A stretch of 64,000 nt of DNA from Nocardia aurantia (GCF_009604425.1 NZ_WEGI01000003.1:372001-436000); one strand, 5' to 3'. Numbered from the stretch's first letter, positions 44,497 to 53,163 are shown. Made by a program: numbers and translations. The notes: generated from the sequence alone by a model not told the origin.

Positions 44497-44736
44497 ATGA
44501 AATACTTCTACGTACCCGCACTGGCAAGCCTCTTCTATATAGATGGCCCAGCACTCATGGCTATTCCCCATCTATATAACGGAGTCATTGATACCGATAG
44601 TGCTGTTAGGGTTGACGAGAATATAGCCGGAGATGAAGTAATCCACCGCGATGGCCAAGCGCTAAACCTATCCAAAATCTACACGGAAGTTCGACGAGTG
44701 CTATCTGAACCAGTAGCTGCAGACTCAACCGTCTAG
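44497..44736 (+). CDS. Small hypothetical protein in the AT-rich island segment
   Basis: A 79-residue frame with GGAG upstream of its ATG at reasonable distance. The N-terminal 20 residues (YFYVPALASLFYIDGP) are hydrophobic; the rest is acidic and soluble. No family is recognised. It is antisense to, and separate from, the neighbouring operons. It could be chance. Confidence 0.35.
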   Translation: MKYFYVPALASLFYIDGPALMAIPHLYNGVIDTDSAVRVDENIAGDEVIHRDGQALNLSKIYTEVRRVLSEPVAADSTV

Positions 44737-44763
44737 TGTTCCGGGGCATCTACTGCCCGCCAA

Positions 44764-45015
44764 TCAAACTGCCGCCCACACCTCATCCCTGATCTGCTCG
44801 GAAAGCGCATTCGCCCTAGGCTGGTAGCCGGGATCACGAACACCCATGAGGCTCAACCTGAAGACGAGCAAGATATCCAGATAAGTTCTCGTGCGAACAC
44901 GCCGGCACTCCCGACAGCGCATTGTGGCAGTGAAGAGGTAGCCCACCTGCGGCACATAGCCCACGATCGCCACGTTTTCGAGGTACCACGACCGAGGATG
45001 CAGATGGAGGCTCAT
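44764..45015 (-). CDS. Small CxxC-containing hypothetical protein
   Basis: An 83-residue protein whose ATG overlaps the stop of the upstream gene (ATGA). It has one CxxC (RCRECRRVRTRT) and a hydrophobic stretch (YLDILLVFRLSL). No family is recognised. Tight coupling with the transposase-domain protein suggests a functional pair. Confidence 0.5.
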   Translation of the reverse strand: MSLHLHPRSWYLENVAIVGYVPQVGYLFTATMRCRECRRVRTRTYLDILLVFRLSLMGVRDPGYQPRANALSEQIRDEVWAAV

Positions 45016-45953
45016 ATCGCCCCTTCTCGCTGGTGCGGCTTGTATTTATTCTGTCCGCGGGCGATGACTTGATCCAACCAAGTCACAAGAGTTTTGGCTT
45101 CAGCCTTCCCGATTAGTGCATCTCGCAAGCGGATGAACAATCCACTCTTGGTGTAATTGAACCATGCTTGGTAGACATGCTTGCCATAACGGCCTGGCAC
45201 CTGCGACCATCGCGCGTTGTGCGCGAATTTGTAGCGGATACCGTTCAGGCTCTGGCGTTTTCGAGCGAGCTCATTGTCGCTTGGTGGACGAAGTGCTACA
45301 GCAGCGTTGTTTCGAATTCTGACCTTTTGCAGCGGGAACGCAGGCGCGAGTAGTCGCCATTCGGCATCGGTGAGGTCAGTGCTGGCCGGCCCCACTGCGG
45401 CGTCCCACGCCGCCAGAAGCTCTTTCGGTGACAGCACCCGCACCAAATCGTCCGGAAGGGGTGATCGTCCGTGGTGGACTGGCACCATCATCGCTCGTAG
45501 TTCGGGGTGGTTACTGGCCCGTGCAATCTCACGCCACTCGTTCATGTCGGAATGGGCTTCCAACCACACGATGGCGTCGGCTGACTCTTCCCCGGAGGGC
45601 CAGGCTCCGAGGTGGCCTATCAGTTCCTGGAGCGTCGGAACGGCAGCCACCGCTCCGTTACGGACTTCGAAGGCTACTTCCCAGGGTTCCAGCGCGAGGA
45701 GCTTATCCACCTGTTCCTCAATGCCAATATCCATAGCGGCACCGTCGGTGTCGAGCTGGAACAACTGCCCCCGAATATCTCCTGGCAGATCATGGAGGAG
45801 ATACTGCCGCACCGCGGTACGGAGTTCATCGGTCCATTCCTGACCGTCAAAGGCGGGATCTTCACCTTCGGCCACGTTGTACTCGTAGATATTGCCGAAC
45901 TGGGCATCGAGTGCCTTGGCGAGGAGTTCGTATTTTGGATAATTGGTACCCAT
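45012..45953 (-). CDS. Unknown protein with a C-terminal IS5-transposase-type (DUF4096) DNA-binding domain
   Basis: A 313-residue protein. Residues ~1-185 are an unrecognised acidic domain (QEWTDELRTAVRQYLLHDL; PWEVAFEVRNGAVAAVPTL). From about residue 190 it has the N-terminal domain of IS5-family transposases: LTDAEWRLLAPAFP, then QSLNGIRYKFAHNARWSQVP, RYGKHVYQAWFNYTKSGLF. The DDE catalytic domain is absent; the protein ends about 35 residues later. It is the middle gene of a three-gene operon (125 aa, 313 aa, 83 aa). This is not an IS remnant in the usual sense, because the transposase domain is at the C-terminus of a different protein and is translationally coupled. Confidence 0.65.
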   Translation of the reverse strand: MGTNYPKYELLAKALDAQFGNIYEYNVAEGEDPAFDGQEWTDELRTAVRQYLLHDLPGDIRGQLFQLDTDGAAMDIGIEEQVDKLLALEPWEVAFEVRNGAVAAVPTLQELIGHLGAWPSGEESADAIVWLEAHSDMNEWREIARASNHPELRAMMVPVHHGRSPLPDDLVRVLSPKELLAAWDAAVGPASTDLTDAEWRLLAPAFPLQKVRIRNNAAVALRPPSDNELARKRQSLNGIRYKFAHNARWSQVPGRYGKHVYQAWFNYTKSGLFIRLRDALIGKAEAKTLVTWLDQVIARGQNKYKPHQREGAI

Positions 45954-45958
45954 TGCTA

Positions 45959-46336
45959 TTATTTTGACAGATTGCCGTTATTATGCAAGTCGCTGCCGAT
46001 GCTGATCTGGCGATCGACAAGCTGCGCAATTAGCACCAGGAGTCCGCCGACAGACCCAACTTTTGTTGATTCAAACTGCACCATCTCCCCATCTTCGTCG
46101 AATCGGCTCACGCTCCATCCGCTGTGGTTGGCGCGTTCCCACGCAAGCAGATCGTCCTTATCGTTAACAAGCAGTCGACCACCATCATCAAGCGGGATCT
46201 CGATCGACTCACAGCCGCCACCGGTGTCGGCAATACCAGCGTCAAAGCCGTGCTCGGCAAGCGTGCGTAACACGTCGTCGTATTCAGCTTCTATGCTGCC
46301 GCTTTGTTCATTCTGAGCTGTCGTCGTTTTGTCCAT
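45959..46336 (-). CDS. Acidic hypothetical protein, first gene of an unrecognised operon
   Basis: A 125-residue acidic, Gly-rich protein (IEIPLDDGGRLLVNDKDDLLAWERANHSGW), with GGAGACA upstream of its ATG. No family is recognised; the layout recalls small single-domain beta-sheet proteins. Its stop is 5 bp before the start of the 313-residue protein. Divergent from an XRE regulator across a repeat-rich promoter. Confidence 0.55.
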   Translation of the reverse strand: MDKTTTAQNEQSGSIEAEYDDVLRTLAEHGFDAGIADTGGGCESIEIPLDDGGRLLVNDKDDLLAWERANHSGWSVSRFDEDGEMVQFESTKVGSVGGLLVLIAQLVDRQISIGSDLHNNGNLSK

Positions 46337-46369
46337 ATTGAGTTGTCTCCGTTTACTCGGATGGCGCCC

Positions 46370-46428
46370 ATACTATGAGTATTAGTTTCATCCGTTACTT
46401 ATTATAGAACACGATGCGAACTAATACT
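46370..46428. promoter_or_regulatory. Divergent AT-rich promoter with long inverted repeat
   Basis: AGTATTAGTT (46378-46387) and AACTAATACT (46419-46428) are perfect 10-bp inverted repeats 31 bp apart, and ATACT-ATG-AGTAT (46370-46382) overlaps the left arm. They lie between the 125-aa gene and the XRE gene and are good candidates for XRE binding. Confidence 0.6.
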
Positions 46429-46475
46429 ACGGGTCTCTGTAACTCTTAGTCATAGTTGTTTACTGTTATTGGTGA

Positions 46476-46700
46476 ATGAATTCGAAAGAAGCTCGTGCCC
46501 TCCGATCGTTCGGCAAAAATATCGCCGCTCTTCGGCGCGCCAGTGGATTGACGCAAGAGCAACTCGCCGAACGATCAGATCTGGCGGTTGCCACGATCGC
46601 TTCGATCGAACAAGGCAAGCGCTGGGCCAGATTGACAACGCTGCAACGGCTAGCCAACGCGCTGCGCGTGACAACGGCTGAACTACTCAACCATTGGTAG
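46476..46700 (+). CDS. XRE-family helix-turn-helix regulator
   Basis: A 74-residue Cro/C1-type HTH protein, essentially one domain: FGKNIAALRRASGLTQEQLAERSDLAVATIASIEQGK with the usual closing helix LQRLANALRVTTAELL. It is divergent from the three-gene operon and convergent with the nuclease gene. Proteins of this size are typical controllers of restriction, toxin-antitoxin and defence operons. Confidence 0.88.
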   Translation: MNSKEARALRSFGKNIAALRRASGLTQEQLAERSDLAVATIASIEQGKRWARLTTLQRLANALRVTTAELLNHW

Positions 46701-46748
46701 CCCTAGCCTCACGGGCACCGCCACCAGCACCTAATTTCGCACGAATCG

Positions 46749-47669
46749 TCAGTCAAGCAGCAGTGCATACGCCTCGATCAACACATCACCAGTTCGGCTC
46801 GCGTGCTGCCGCTTACGGGTCAGCAGCTGCGGAAGCGAAATGCGATCTTCGATAATTGCGCTCAAATCGGCACCTGTCATTAGGATCATAATTGGCCGAT
46901 TCTGAGAATGCGTGCTGATCGCTGTGGGCTCGAACCCATTCATGGATAGGAACAGCCCCAAGGTGTTATCGAGCTTCCTGTTGATCTTCCCGGCGAAGAC
47001 ATCGAGATCACTGAGCGGTGTCCGCTCCTGCTGCCACTTGGCCTCGAACAGGTACTCGGTTCCCTCGTGTGTGAAGGCCCCGTCGATCTGCTCGCCGACA
47101 ATCCGGAAAGATCCTTTAGCGTCCATATCAAAGAGAGCGAACAACTCGTTGATGAACTTTTCCAACGAGTACCCGCGTTTCTGCGCGGCCTGACTGACGA
47201 TCTCCTTGAACTCCAGCTTGAGTTGCTCCAGCTTTTCGGCGACGGCTCGCTTCATCTCGTTGCGGGCTCGCTCTTCTTCCTGACGCTTCGCTGCCTGCTC
47301 TCGCTGATCGCGCAGCTTGAGGTAAGGCTCCACCTGCTTACGCAGTGTCGCAAGCGCATCAAGCGCCGCTTCGTACTTCGCCTGACCATCTTCGACGGAC
47401 TTCAAGTGAGCCGGATCTGAAATTTCGGCAGTGGCAAGCAGCATATTCAGTAGGTCGTCGTAGTACTTGTGTTGATTCGCCGCGAGACTATCGATAAGCT
47501 GAGCAATAATATTGCGTTTATAGTCGGTCCAATCAAGTTGGGCTACTATCTCGCGATCCGAAATGCATGAAGAAAGGTAGGCCCTCAAATCCTTGCGGTA
47601 CCAGAACGACCGAAGCAGCGCCTCCTTGAGGGGCGGCAATATGGCCGGGCTAACTCTCTTCGTACTCAT
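46749..47669 (-). CDS. Stand-alone PD-(D/E)XK nuclease
   Basis: A 306-residue protein in three parts: an N-terminal helical domain (LPPLKEALLRSFWYRKDLRAYL), a charged coiled coil (residues ~85-155, RDQREQAAKRQEEERARNEMK), and a restriction-endonuclease fold with GEQIDGAF and YLFEAKWQ supplying the Asp and ExK catalytic residues. No methyltransferase or helicase accompanies it. AAGGA precedes its ATG. The N-terminal module resembles helical adaptor domains of bacterial conflict systems; that is an inference. It probably cuts nucleic acid on some trigger. Confidence 0.72.
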   Translation of the reverse strand: MSTKRVSPAILPPLKEALLRSFWYRKDLRAYLSSCISDREIVAQLDWTDYKRNIIAQLIDSLAANQHKYYDDLLNMLLATAEISDPAHLKSVEDGQAKYEAALDALATLRKQVEPYLKLRDQREQAAKRQEEERARNEMKRAVAEKLEQLKLEFKEIVSQAAQKRGYSLEKFINELFALFDMDAKGSFRIVGEQIDGAFTHEGTEYLFEAKWQQERTPLSDLDVFAGKINRKLDNTLGLFLSMNGFEPTAISTHSQNRPIMILMTGADLSAIIEDRISLPQLLTRKRQHASRTGDVLIEAYALLLD

Positions 47670-47822
47670 TGTCTGATGTCCTTATGAATAATAACAGCAA
47701 ACCTAATACCTGAACACCGTCAACGGCGCAGCGCTGGGGCCTCAGAGGAGCGGTCATAAGGGTACAGCCATGCATCAGCAAACCGTAAAGGGCACGCCGT
47801 GGCTCGACGATCAGATGAATAA

Positions 47823-48725
47823 GACCATGTCTCACATGGATGTGATTCGTTTCTGGTGCGTTGAGATCGGTTGTGCTGCATGATGTTCAGTCGTGGATGC
47901 GTTGTCACTGCGGTTGGTGCCGGACGAGTTGTGGGAGTTGGCCGAGCCGCTGTTGCCGGAGTTCCGTGCGCGTCCGCAGGGTGGGGGGGTGTCGCCGGTG
48001 GATCAGCGGGCGGTGTTCACGGCGGTGGTGTACGTGCTGACCAGTGGTTGCGCGTGGCGGATGTTGCCGCCGTCGTTCGGGGTGACGGTGCCGACGGCGC
48101 ATCGCCGGTTCACGGTGTGGACGAAGGCGGGGGTGTGGCGGCGGTTGCATCGGGCGGTCCTCGACGAGCTGGGTGCCGCGGGTTTGATCGACTGGTCGAG
48201 GGCGGTGGTCGACGGAGCGAGCATGCGGGCGAAAAAGGGGGCGGCCTGACCGGCCCGAATCCGACCGATCGGGGCAAGCCCGGCTCGAAACTGCACGTAC
48301 TGACCGATCGAGCGGGAGTTCCTCTGTCCGTAGCTATTTCGGGCGCGAACGTGCACGATTCCCAGGCGTTGAAACCGCTGGTGAAGGCGATCCCGGCCGT
48401 GCGATCCCGGCGAGGTCCACGGCGGCGCCGGCCGGTGAAGCTTCACGCCGACAAGGCCTACGATCAGCCAGAACTGCGACGTTGGCTGCGGCGGCGCGGG
48501 ATCGCAGTTCGCATCGCCCGCAGGGGAATCGAGTCCACCGAGCGTCTCGGCCGTCACCGGTGGGTGGTCGAGCGCACGATCTCGTGGCTGACCGGGTATC
48601 ACCGGCTGGCAATCCGATACGAGCGCAAGGGAACTCACTACCTGGGATTCCTGACCCTCGCCGCCGCCCTCACCGGCTTCAAGAAGCTGGCCAAGGCGAA
48701 AACAACACCCATGTGAGACATGGTC
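47823..48725 (+). mobile_element. IS5-type insertion sequence, complete
   Basis: A 903-bp element with terminal inverted repeats starting GACCATGTCTCACATGG at both ends (17 identical bases, then one mismatch and TGT). It is flanked by a 3-bp TAA duplication (47820-47822 and 48726-48728), typical of the IS5/IS1031 type. It contains one transposase encoded in two frames. Intact ends suggest recent insertion, between the nuclease gene and the hydrolase gene. Confidence 0.88.
47893..48716 (+). CDS. IS5-family transposase, two frames joined by -1 frameshifting
   Basis: Frame A (47893-48249, 118 aa) has the DUF4096-type DNA-binding region (LWELAEPLLPEF, CAWRMLPPSFG) and the first catalytic Asp in VVDGAS. 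Frame B, one base back, continues with KLHVLTDRAG, LHADKAYD (second Asp) and HRWVVERTISWL (Glu) to 48716. The switch can occur at the A5G5 run 48232-48241 (AAAAAGGGGG), a common programmed -1 slip site. Together the two give a full DDE enzyme. Confidence 0.87.
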
Positions 48726-48811
48726 TAAGTGCCGTACGGTTTTATGTGACGCAAAGGTCGTACTATGGACCGAACTACTGTGGTCGCATTCGTCATCGAG
48801 GTCAGAACGCC

Positions 48812-49717
48812 ATGTCCATCACCTGGGATGCCGACTCGCACCAGCTCGAACCGCCAGCTCGTATCTGCTTGACTAACATCGTGACTCCTTCGAGCACCAT
48901 CCTCAGCATCCGCACCCTCGACGGCCTCCACCTCGCCGCCACCTTGGTCACTCCGGAGCATCCGGCAGCTCAAGCCGTGGTCCTGGTCCACGGTGGAGGT
49001 GTCACCCGCGAGGAGGGTGGATTCTTCACCCGACTGGCCGCCGGCCTCGCTGAGGCTGGCGTCGCCTCCCTCCGATTCGACCTGCGCGGCCACGGTGACA
49101 GCGAAGGCCGCCAGGAGGAGCTGACGCTCTCCACGATCCTCAACGACATCCACGTCGTGGTGGCCGAACTGCGCAAGGTGACCGGTGCGACGGAGATCAG
49201 TCTGCTGGGAGCCAGTTTCGGCGGTGGGGTCACGGCTTACTACGCCGCCAAGCGGCCGGATGAGCTGCATCGGTTGGTGCTGCTCAATCCGCAGTTCGAC
49301 TACAAGAAGCGCACCATCGACACCCGCGACTACTGGCACGATGACAGGATCAGCGATGAGCGGGCCAAGGAGCTGAATAACACTGGCGCCGTGCAGTTCA
49401 CGCCGACCCTGAAGCACGGTCGGCCGCTGCTGAACGAGGTGTTCTGGCTGAAGCCGAACGAAATCCTCGGTGAGATCACCACCCCCACCCTGATCGTTCA
49501 CGGCAACGCCGACACCTTGGTGCCGATCGACGGTTCGCGGGCCGCCCTTGCTCAGTTCACCGCGCCGGTGGAACTGGTCGAGATCGAAGGGTCGCAGCAT
49601 GGTTTCGCCGTCCACGATGATCCGCAGTACCTAAATCCCAAGAGCCAGCAGTACCAGGCCGAGGTGATCGGCATCGTGTCGCGCTGGCTGAGGAGCGGGT
49701 CAACCGCGGGGGCGTAG
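48812..49717 (+). CDS. Alpha/beta hydrolase (BAAT/dienelactone-like)
   Basis: A 301-residue hydrolase. VLVHGGGVTREEGG is the oxyanion region, FDLRGHGDSEG a typical strand-4 motif, LGASFGGG the nucleophile elbow, HGNADTLVP the acid, and SQHGFAVH the His. GAGGT precedes the ATG at 48812. The C-terminus overlaps the 3' end of the convergent XRE/TPR regulator by 18 bp. It sits at the edge of the radical SAM cluster; whether it belongs to it is uncertain. Confidence 0.85.
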   Translation: MSITWDADSHQLEPPARICLTNIVTPSSTILSIRTLDGLHLAATLVTPEHPAAQAVVLVHGGGVTREEGGFFTRLAAGLAEAGVASLRFDLRGHGDSEGRQEELTLSTILNDIHVVVAELRKVTGATEISLLGASFGGGVTAYYAAKRPDELHRLVLLNPQFDYKKRTIDTRDYWHDDRISDERAKELNNTGAVQFTPTLKHGRPLLNEVFWLKPNEILGEITTPTLIVHGNADTLVPIDGSRAALAQFTAPVELVEIEGSQHGFAVHDDPQYLNPKSQQYQAEVIGIVSRWLRSGSTAGA

Positions 49718-51133
49718 GACACCGACCAGAGCACGAACACGTGTTCTGGTCCGCCATGGCTCCAGCGCGCGCATCACTTCGAGCACGACGTTCATGGTGC
49801 GTTCCGAATGGGTTTCACGTGCCACGGCAATCGCTTTCGTGGCGAGGTCGGCTGCTTCATCGGGCTCACCACTGAGGGCCAGGGCATGGGCCTGCCGTGC
49901 ACTGAAGAATCCTTGGTCACGTTTGGAGAGGCGGCCACTGTCGAGAACGGTGGTGTACAGCTGAGATGACCGTCGCGGTTTGCCCGCCTCGGTGTAGCAG
50001 CTGGCGGAGCGCAGCAGCAGGGTGTCGTTGGTGAAGTAGGTGCCGAACAGATGGTCGTCGTCGCGATCAGCCTGAGCGAGGAGCTTTTCTGCCTCGCCCA
50101 GATGGTGATCGACCACACTGGCGGGTTCACCGATCATGGCCAGGCCCAAGGCTTCCTGTTGCACCGCTTCGGCTTTCACCCGCATCGGCAACTGCCAGGG
50201 GCCACCCCCGGCGGCCTGGGCGAGGGTCAACACGGTGCCGCTGTCGCGTGTTTCGTAGGCCATCTGGGATTTCTTGAGAAGGATGTAGCCCTGCATCGGC
50301 AGGCTCCCCGCTGCCTGCGCCCATTCCATGGCCCGGTCGTAGAGGAACGTCGCGGTGAGCGGATCGTGGAGATCCCGATACAGCCAGCCGGCGAATTCGG
50401 CCCCATCAGCACCCAGCGCCAGCAGCTGGCGGCGAACCTCGGGCTGAACATCTCTGGAGTGCCGGCGGATGGCGCCGATCACGGCAAGCGTCAGCGGTAA
50501 GGCTTCGGCCGGACCGAGGAAACCATCGTCGGTCTTGCAGCGAACGAGTTGGGTGCGGAAGAACTCCATGACGGAGCCGTCGAAATAGCGCCGCGCATCG
50601 TCAAGTGCCCGGCCGACTCGTGCCAGCTCTTCGCCACGATTCGGTGGCGGTGGGCTGGTGCCATTAGAGGTCAACCACTGTGCGAGGGCCACGGCATCAT
50701 CGCCGGTGGAACTGGTGGCCACCGTCGAAGCGGCGTCGCTGTCGGGCAATTTGAACCACAGGAGCTCATGCGGGATACCGAGCGCCTCGGCCCACCGGAT
50801 CAGCTTGGAGAGCTGCTCGGGCGCCGGGCCTTTCTCGATGCGGCTCAGCTGGGCCTGGGTCAACCCCAGCCAGGTGGCCATCAGTTCCTGCGGCAGCTGG
50901 CGGATGTGGAAGGGGTGGGTCCGGTAGGCATAGATCACCCGGCCCATGTGCCAGGTGCCGCAGGCGTCGCGCATCTGGTCCGTCCGCCAAAAGCTCGGTG
51001 GTACTGTCGGCGGCTGATGCCGCTCGCCTCGTGAGGCAACTTCGCATGGGCCACAGAGGATTTCGTTGTTGAAGCTGTTCAACCTGGTACCACAGTCCGC
51101 GCAGTAGCGCTGCTGATCAGGCTCCCGCCTCAT
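49700..51133 (-). CDS. Zn-ribbon/XRE/TPR transcriptional regulator
   Basis: A 477-residue regulator: N-terminal Zn ribbon (YCADCG...ILCGPCE, residues ~10-31), a Cro/C1 HTH (ATWLGLTQAQLSRIEKG, ~85-102), and a C-terminal stretch of TPR-like helices (AGWLYRDLHDPLTATFLYDRAMEWAQ). Actinomycete regulators of this XRE/TPR type often control specialised-metabolite or peptide-modification genes. ATG 51133 has CCAGGAG upstream. It is divergent from the kinase/radical SAM operon, and its promoter shares a 17-nt box with the NUDIX gene's promoter. Confidence 0.8.
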   Translation of the reverse strand: MRREPDQQRYCADCGTRLNSFNNEILCGPCEVASRGERHQPPTVPPSFWRTDQMRDACGTWHMGRVIYAYRTHPFHIRQLPQELMATWLGLTQAQLSRIEKGPAPEQLSKLIRWAEALGIPHELLWFKLPDSDAASTVATSSTGDDAVALAQWLTSNGTSPPPPNRGEELARVGRALDDARRYFDGSVMEFFRTQLVRCKTDDGFLGPAEALPLTLAVIGAIRRHSRDVQPEVRRQLLALGADGAEFAGWLYRDLHDPLTATFLYDRAMEWAQAAGSLPMQGYILLKKSQMAYETRDSGTVLTLAQAAGGGPWQLPMRVKAEAVQQEALGLAMIGEPASVVDHHLGEAEKLLAQADRDDDHLFGTYFTNDTLLLRSASCYTEAGKPRRSSQLYTTVLDSGRLSKRDQGFFSARQAHALALSGEPDEAADLATKAIAVARETHSERTMNVVLEVMRALEPWRTRTRVRALVGVLRPRG

Positions 51134-51152
51134 GGCTGTCCGCTCCTGGTTT

Positions 51153-51169
51153 ACCTGGGGTTTTCCCGC
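51153..51169. promoter_or_regulatory. Shared promoter box, copy 1
   Basis: ACCTGGGGTTTTCCCGC, identical at 15 of 17 bases to 55754-55770. It lies 20 bp upstream of the regulator start, in the regulator/kinase divergent region. Confidence 0.55.
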
Positions 51170-51202
51170 CCTTACCCGTCGGTCGGGTGACCCTACCAGC
51201 CC

Positions 51203-51231
51203 TTGACGGTGACGGCTATACGTTTCATACA
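51203..51231 (+). promoter_or_regulatory. Candidate promoter of the kinase/radical SAM operon
   Basis: TTGACG, 17-nt spacer, CATACA, about 95 bp upstream of the kinase GTG. GACCC-TGAAC-GGGTC (51277-51291) between it and the start is a possible operator. Confidence 0.4.
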
Positions 51232-51325
51232 TACCCCGAATACGCCCTTGTCGTAGCCGTTTTCGCCGCCGAAACCGACCCTGAACGGGTCAGAACCTCA
51301 ACGGCTCACACGAAAGGGGACCACG

Positions 51326-52009
51326 GTGGCGCTCCGTCTGATCGTTCCCATTTTCGGACCGCCTGCTGCTGGCAAGACCACCTTGACGTTGCATCTCGGA
51401 TCGGAACCCGGTCGGCGGATCTTCCGCTTGCGGGAGCACGTGCCGACCGAGGCCCTTGCCGCCACGGCCATATCGCCAGAGCGGCTCGGGTGGATCGACG
51501 AGTTCACGGTTGGTCGAGCAGTTCGGTCGTATGTGACGGCTACACAAGGGGATTCGATGGTTCACACCATCCTGATGGACAACTTTCCCGGTAGCCGCGG
51601 GCAGGTCGATCAGCTCCTGGCCATCATGCTGGCCGCGGCGCCAGGGTGCCGGATCGAGCCGATCGAAGCGATCACCGACGCCAAGACCCTGAAGCAGCGA
51701 GCCCGCACCCGGAAAGTCTGCCACCGGTGCGAACGGGATCCGATCCACGATCCTCGCCTTCCCGCCCTGGCGCAGGAGGACGACCCCTGGGCGTGTGTTC
51801 GCTGCGGCGGGCTGCTTCATCCCAGACGCGGCGATTCACCGCGGTTGTTCAAGGCCAGATTGCAGCGCTACCACGAGACTGCCGCCGGAATCCGGGATGG
51901 CTTCACCTCCGCAGGCGTGCCGGTCACCCAGCTCGATACCACCAACACCATCGAGGGCGCAGCGAACCTGCTTGCCCCACTGCTTATTTCACGGAGTTCA
52001 ACGTTATGA
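51326..52009 (+). CDS. P-loop NMP-kinase-like protein with inserted zinc ribbon
   Basis: A 227-residue protein. Walker A is FGPPAAGKTT (residues 10-19), and DNFPGSRGQVDQL matches the DGFPR-type motif of adenylate kinases. Two CxxC pairs (VCHRCE ... WACVRCGG) at about residues 130-160 sit where adenylate kinases carry a lid or zinc knuckle. Start GTG 51326 with AAGGGGA. It overlaps the radical SAM gene (ATGA). It probably phosphorylates a nucleoside monophosphate or related small molecule; the substrate is unknown. Confidence 0.75.
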   Translation: MALRLIVPIFGPPAAGKTTLTLHLGSEPGRRIFRLREHVPTEALAATAISPERLGWIDEFTVGRAVRSYVTATQGDSMVHTILMDNFPGSRGQVDQLLAIMLAAAPGCRIEPIEAITDAKTLKQRARTRKVCHRCERDPIHDPRLPALAQEDDPWACVRCGGLLHPRRGDSPRLFKARLQRYHETAAGIRDGFTSAGVPVTQLDTTNTIEGAANLLAPLLISRSSTL

Positions 52010-53163
52010 CTCATGTTTCTTTGCCCAACCCGCAGGTTCGTGCGGCTGGTGATAGCTACGGCCATGCCCGGATGCCCCGTGGTGCCGCGGTGCCGCGGCC
52101 CGACCGGATCGACCGCATCCCCTATGGGCGGTTTCGCAACGTCTACCTGTACATCACCGAAGCCTGCCAGCTGCGCTGCGAGCACTGCTATATGGGCGAA
52201 CGGCTGGAGCGGGCACTGAAGATGCCGCTGCCGAAGATCGTGGACACCCTCGCCACCTGGAGGAAGCTCGGGGGCAACAAGCTGACCATCCTCGGTGGGG
52301 AGCCGACGCTGCACCCGCACTACTGCGAGGTGATCCGCCTCAGCCGCCAGCTGGGCTACGAGCACGTCATCACCACCACGAATGCCCAGAAACCGGCGCT
52401 GCGCCGCTTCCGGCAGCTCGAACCGGACGATTTCGCCTACGTGCAGGTCAGTCTGGATGGTGGCAGCCGGGACACTCACGATGCGGTGCGCGGGCGTGGC
52501 ACCTTCGACGAAGCGATAGAAACCACCCGCGAACTGGCCGAGCGGGGCTTCGATGCCCGGATCATCTGCACGGTGAACGAGGCCAATGAGCGAGATGTGT
52601 TGCAGCTCCTCGACATTGCGGATGTGCTCGGCGTCAGCCTGGTGAAGTTCCATGTTTTCTCCACCATCGGCACCGGCCACGGCAATCCGGAACTGGCCAT
52701 GACGCCGCCGGAGTGGGTGAAGTTCTGCGACCACCTGAATACTGTTGCACCACAGTACAAAACGAGGGTGTGGTACCAGCCGACATATGCCCGGCGGGAT
52801 CAGATGGAACGCTACGCCGCCGAGGGCTACCAGGGGTGCATCGGCCGGACCCTGGATCGGATCTCGATCTTCCCGGACGGCCGGTGCTACGTCTGCTCCT
52901 ACCTGTTCGACACCGAGCTGCACTTCGCGGAGATGGTCGACGGCCAGGTGCAACTGAACCATGGCGTCAACGAGTTCGAGCTGTTCACCAGCGCTCTCGG
53001 CCAAAGTTCCTGCGGCGGCTGTAAATCCAGCGCCTGCATGGGTGGCTGCCCGGCCGAGGAGGTGGTGCTGGGCCAATCCTCGTGTGCGGCCTACGACGAC
53101 ATCGTGCCGGTCTGCCGGTTGTGGAAATCCAGCGCGAAAGACGAATCTCAAGCGGAGGAGTGA
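52006..53163 (+). CDS. Radical SAM protein with SPASM-type C-terminal domain
   Basis: A 385-residue radical SAM enzyme. TEACQLRCEHCYMG gives the CX3CX2C cluster (Cys54, 58, 61), ILGGEPTLHP the SAM-binding GGEP. The C-terminal region is Cys-rich (CIGRTL, RCYVCSY, SSCGGCKSSACMGGCPAE, CAAY, VC), typical of SPASM/twitch auxiliary clusters. SPASM enzymes usually modify peptides or small alcohols. It is coupled to an NMP-kinase-like gene upstream and a cupin gene downstream. It lacks the viperin-type motif. Confidence 0.88.
   Translation: MTHVSLPNPQVRAAGDSYGHARMPRGAAVPRPDRIDRIPYGRFRNVYLYITEACQLRCEHCYMGERLERALKMPLPKIVDTLATWRKLGGNKLTILGGEPTLHPHYCEVIRLSRQLGYEHVITTTNAQKPALRRFRQLEPDDFAYVQVSLDGGSRDTHDAVRGRGTFDEAIETTRELAERGFDARIICTVNEANERDVLQLLDIADVLGVSLVKFHVFSTIGTGHGNPELAMTPPEWVKFCDHLNTVAPQYKTRVWYQPTYARRDQMERYAAEGYQGCIGRTLDRISIFPDGRCYVCSYLFDTELHFAEMVDGQVQLNHGVNEFELFTSALGQSSCGGCKSSACMGGCPAEEVVLGQSSCAAYDDIVPVCRLWKSSAKDESQAEE

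Noticed and set aside
52006..53163. Radical SAM protein as a prokaryotic viperin, because a nucleotide-kinase-like gene is adjacent
   Set aside because: It has a SPASM-like Cys-rich C-terminus and lacks the viperin-type cluster motif and C-terminal pattern; the kinase neighbour alone is not enough.
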